Shown piece after piece: positions 8,684 to 10,302 of a stretch of 10,302 bases of DNA. The notes under the pieces are model-generated. The model was given only the letters and a program-made list of their open reading frames with translations, was not told the DNA's origin and ran no database searches. The position numbers were made by a program, and so were the translations under genes. Source of the stretch: Actinomycetota bacterium (lineage in GTDB: Bacteria; Actinomycetota; Thermoleophilia; UBA2241); assembly GCA_003157715.1 (NCBI GenBank), contig PMKK01000104.1:1-10302 (forward strand), given 5' to 3'. Position 1 is the stretch's first letter. Each line of letters starts with the position of its first letter.

Positions 8684-10009
8684 GTGCCGCAGCGGACCGA
8701 TAGCCGCTCGGTGACGGTCGACGTCGACCGCCGGCTGCTGCGCTACGTCAACGGGCGCGACGACGACTTCGAGCTCCTGCTTCACGCCCTCGGTCCTCGC
8801 GAGCTGCCCCTGCCGGGGCCGCCACGCTGGTCCGAGGACCGTCTGCGGTTTCTGCACGCGGCCTTCGTGCGCATGCACCGGGCGGCGCGGCGGCCGTACT
8901 CACCGGCCGCGGAGGCGCTGGTTTTCGACGCCGGCTCGCGCACGGCCGAGTCGCGCGAGTCGCGGCGGTACTTCATCGGTGAGTACTTCGGCGAAGAGGT
9001 CGACTTCGTGGTCGGCGATTTGCCGGAGGGCGGCGCGCCGCAGCCGCTCACCGCGCGCGAAAAGCGCGCCGCGCGGCGTTTGCGGCTTGTAGCACGGTTG
9101 GCGGCGCTTGCCGCCTGCTTCGACTTCTCGGCGCGCCGGTACCGCTGGTGGGGTGGCACTCTGCTCACGCTGCACGGGTACTCCCAGGCTTGCGACCGGG
9201 TGCGCCGCGTCTACATCGGCAGGCTGTACGATCGGCGCGCATACGTCGTTGCCACCTACCTTGTCCGCCGCGCCGGTCTGCGACCGGTGCTCATCTATCA
9301 GAGCTCGCCGCTCGCCTACAACCAGCGCGAGCTGCACCTGGACGTGCCGGTCGTACTGACCACAAAGGTCAGTCTGGCCGAGGTCGAGTACTATCAGAAG
9401 ATGGGCTGGTTCAAGGCCACCGAGATCCGGTACTGCGCGCAGGAGTACCTCCTGGAGCGCACCCGGCTGCAACCGGCGAAGCCCGTTTACGACATCGGCT
9501 TCTTTTCCTCGGGCGACTGGGCCCGCCTCGACGGCAAGTACTGGGCGCCCGACATCGCCCAGGTGCGTGCCGGCAAGTTTCGCGGCAACCCCTTCGAAGT
9601 GCATGCCGAACGCGTGCTGCAGGCCCTCGTCGACTACGCCCGCGCGCACGATCGCACGCTGCGCATCTACCTGCACCCCTACGAACGGCGGCTGGTAAAC
9701 GACCACGGCATCGAGCCGCCGTTCCGGCACGTGGCCGACGACGAACACGTCACGATCGACGATGCGCCAGGCACCTCGCGCGGTGCCGTCTACGAGTGCG
9801 ACATCGCCGTCGCCCTGCGCTCGTCGACGATCTGGGAGCGCATCGACCTCGGGCTCGAGCGCTCGCTGATCTACGCCTTCGACGACCCTGCTCTCGACAA
9901 TCTCATGGTCGAGTCGCTGGGCCGGTATCAGGCGAACGTGTTCCACTCGACGGTGGAGCTCGCGGCCAAGCTCGACCGCCTGCTCGCCGATCGCCAGGCG
10001 AACCCATGA
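8684..10009 (+). CDS. Uncharacterised protein, candidate GT-B glycosyltransferase (possibly nonulosonate transferase)
   Basis: I do not recognise this 441-residue protein with certainty. It has no signal peptide or membrane segment. The N-terminal third is Arg-rich (about 125-150: RAARRLRLVARL). The middle reads like a Rossmann half (RAYVVATYLVRRAGLRPVLIYQSS). The C-terminal half resembles the nucleotide-binding domain of GT-B enzymes: YLHPYER with H331-P332, then ECDIAVALRSSTIWER with S380-S381, and a closing LESL-type helix region. Bacterial sialyl- and polysialyltransferases bind CMP through HP and SS motifs with similar spacing, and the next gene makes a CMP-nonulosonate, so transfer of such a sugar is a reasonable inference. 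Against this, I find no [D/E][D/E]G catalytic motif, and HP also occurs in CDP-glycerol-type transferases. It starts nine bases after the ABC gene and overlaps the next gene by four bases (ATGA), indicating an operon. Confidence 0.7.
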   Translation: MPQRTDSRSVTVDVDRRLLRYVNGRDDDFELLLHALGPRELPLPGPPRWSEDRLRFLHAAFVRMHRAARRPYSPAAEALVFDAGSRTAESRESRRYFIGEYFGEEVDFVVGDLPEGGAPQPLTAREKRAARRLRLVARLAALAACFDFSARRYRWWGGTLLTLHGYSQACDRVRRVYIGRLYDRRAYVVATYLVRRAGLRPVLIYQSSPLAYNQRELHLDVPVVLTTKVSLAEVEYYQKMGWFKATEIRYCAQEYLLERTRLQPAKPVYDIGFFSSGDWARLDGKYWAPDIAQVRAGKFRGNPFEVHAERVLQALVDYARAHDRTLRIYLHPYERRLVNDHGIEPPFRHVADDEHVTIDDAPGTSRGAVYECDIAVALRSSTIWERIDLGLERSLIYAFDDPALDNLMVESLGRYQANVFHSTVELAAKLDRLLADRQANP

Positions 10010-10302
10010 GCGGGCGGCTGCTGGCCGTGATCCCCGCGCGGGGCGGCTCGAAGCGCATTCCTCATAAGAACGTGCGACCGCTCGCCGGGCAGCCGCTGAT
10101 CGTCTACTCGATCAGGGCCGCGCTCGACAGCGGCCTGTTTTCCGACGTCGTGGTCAGCACCGACAGCGAGACGATCGCGGCCATCGCCCGCGACGCCGGC
10201 GCGCAGGTGCCCTTCTTGCGCACGGCCCAGCTCGCCGACGATCACACGCCGGTCTCGATGGCGACCTGGGACGCCCTGCGCCGCCTCGACCCCGACGGCG
10301 AC
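10006..10302 (+). CDS. CMP-nonulosonate cytidylyltransferase (NeuA/PseF/LegF family), 3' partial
   Basis: The first 99 residues of a cytidylyltransferase that activates a nonulosonic acid with CTP to give the CMP-sugar donor; the gene runs off the window. The N-terminal nucleotide-binding motif IPARGGSKRIPHKN (9-22) is diagnostic of the acylneuraminate cytidylyltransferase family, followed by VVVSTDSETIA (48-58) and VPFLRTAQLADDHT (68-81). The VPFLR...LADDHT wording is common in PseF- and LegF-type enzymes as well as in many NeuA annotations, so the acid (sialic, pseudaminic or legionaminic) cannot be fixed from this part. The ATG overlaps the TGA of the preceding gene (ATGA, four bases), with only a weak CAGGCG upstream, so translational coupling is likely. 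Genes for making the sugar would be expected further downstream. Confidence 0.9.
   Translation, partial: MSGRLLAVIPARGGSKRIPHKNVRPLAGQPLIVYSIRAALDSGLFSDVVVSTDSETIAAIARDAGAQVPFLRTAQLADDHTPVSMATWDALRRLDPDGD

Noticed and set aside
8900..9946. 348-codon minus-strand open frame opposite the putative glycosyltransferase
   Set aside because: The plus frame has a strong ribosome binding site and couples to both neighbours. The minus frame has neither.

Overview
The window is very GC-rich, densely coding bacterial DNA with short intergenic gaps and GC-ending codons. The class A penicillin-binding protein with C-terminal PASTA repeats, the GTG/TTG starts and the sparse Shine-Dalgarno use fit a high-GC Gram-positive, perhaps a deep-branching actinobacterium such as Thermoleophilia or Coriobacteriia. 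No rRNA or other taxonomic marker is present, so this placement is an inference. No tRNA, rRNA, CRISPR array, transposase or phage gene was seen.

Layout. (1) Bases 1-2621, plus strand: the 5'-truncated end of a large U32-family protein (U32 Cys cluster plus a DUF3656-type domain). It carries two in-frame tandem-repeat linkers. (2) Bases 2622-2724: a convergent gap filled by a GGCGCGCGG-rich tandem array. (3) Bases 2725-5379, minus strand: a bifunctional class A PBP (transglycosylase, transpeptidase, three PASTA repeats). (4) Bases 5380-5511: a divergent promoter region. (5) Bases 5512-6741, plus strand: tyrosyl-tRNA synthetase of the RMSKS/S4 type, probably translated from a very short or leaderless mRNA. 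(6) Bases 6742-6868: a gap with a possible promoter. (7) Bases 6869-10302, plus strand: three tightly packed genes. They are an MsbA/PglK-like ABC exporter, a protein I cannot firmly name that looks like a GT-B glycosyltransferase, and the start of a CMP-nonulosonate (sialic, pseudaminic or legionaminic acid) cytidylyltransferase that runs off the window.

How the genes work together. The first half is housekeeping: RNA modification or U32 chemistry, peptidoglycan synthesis and tRNA charging. The last three genes look like the start of an operon for a surface glycan containing a nonulosonic acid: the cytidylyltransferase activates the sugar, the middle protein may transfer it, and the ABC protein may flip or export the lipid-linked product. 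The middle protein has an HP motif and an SS motif 49 residues apart, the arrangement of the CMP-binding motifs of bacterial sialyltransferases, but no recognisable [D/E][D/E]G catalytic motif. It is the best candidate for something undescribed here.
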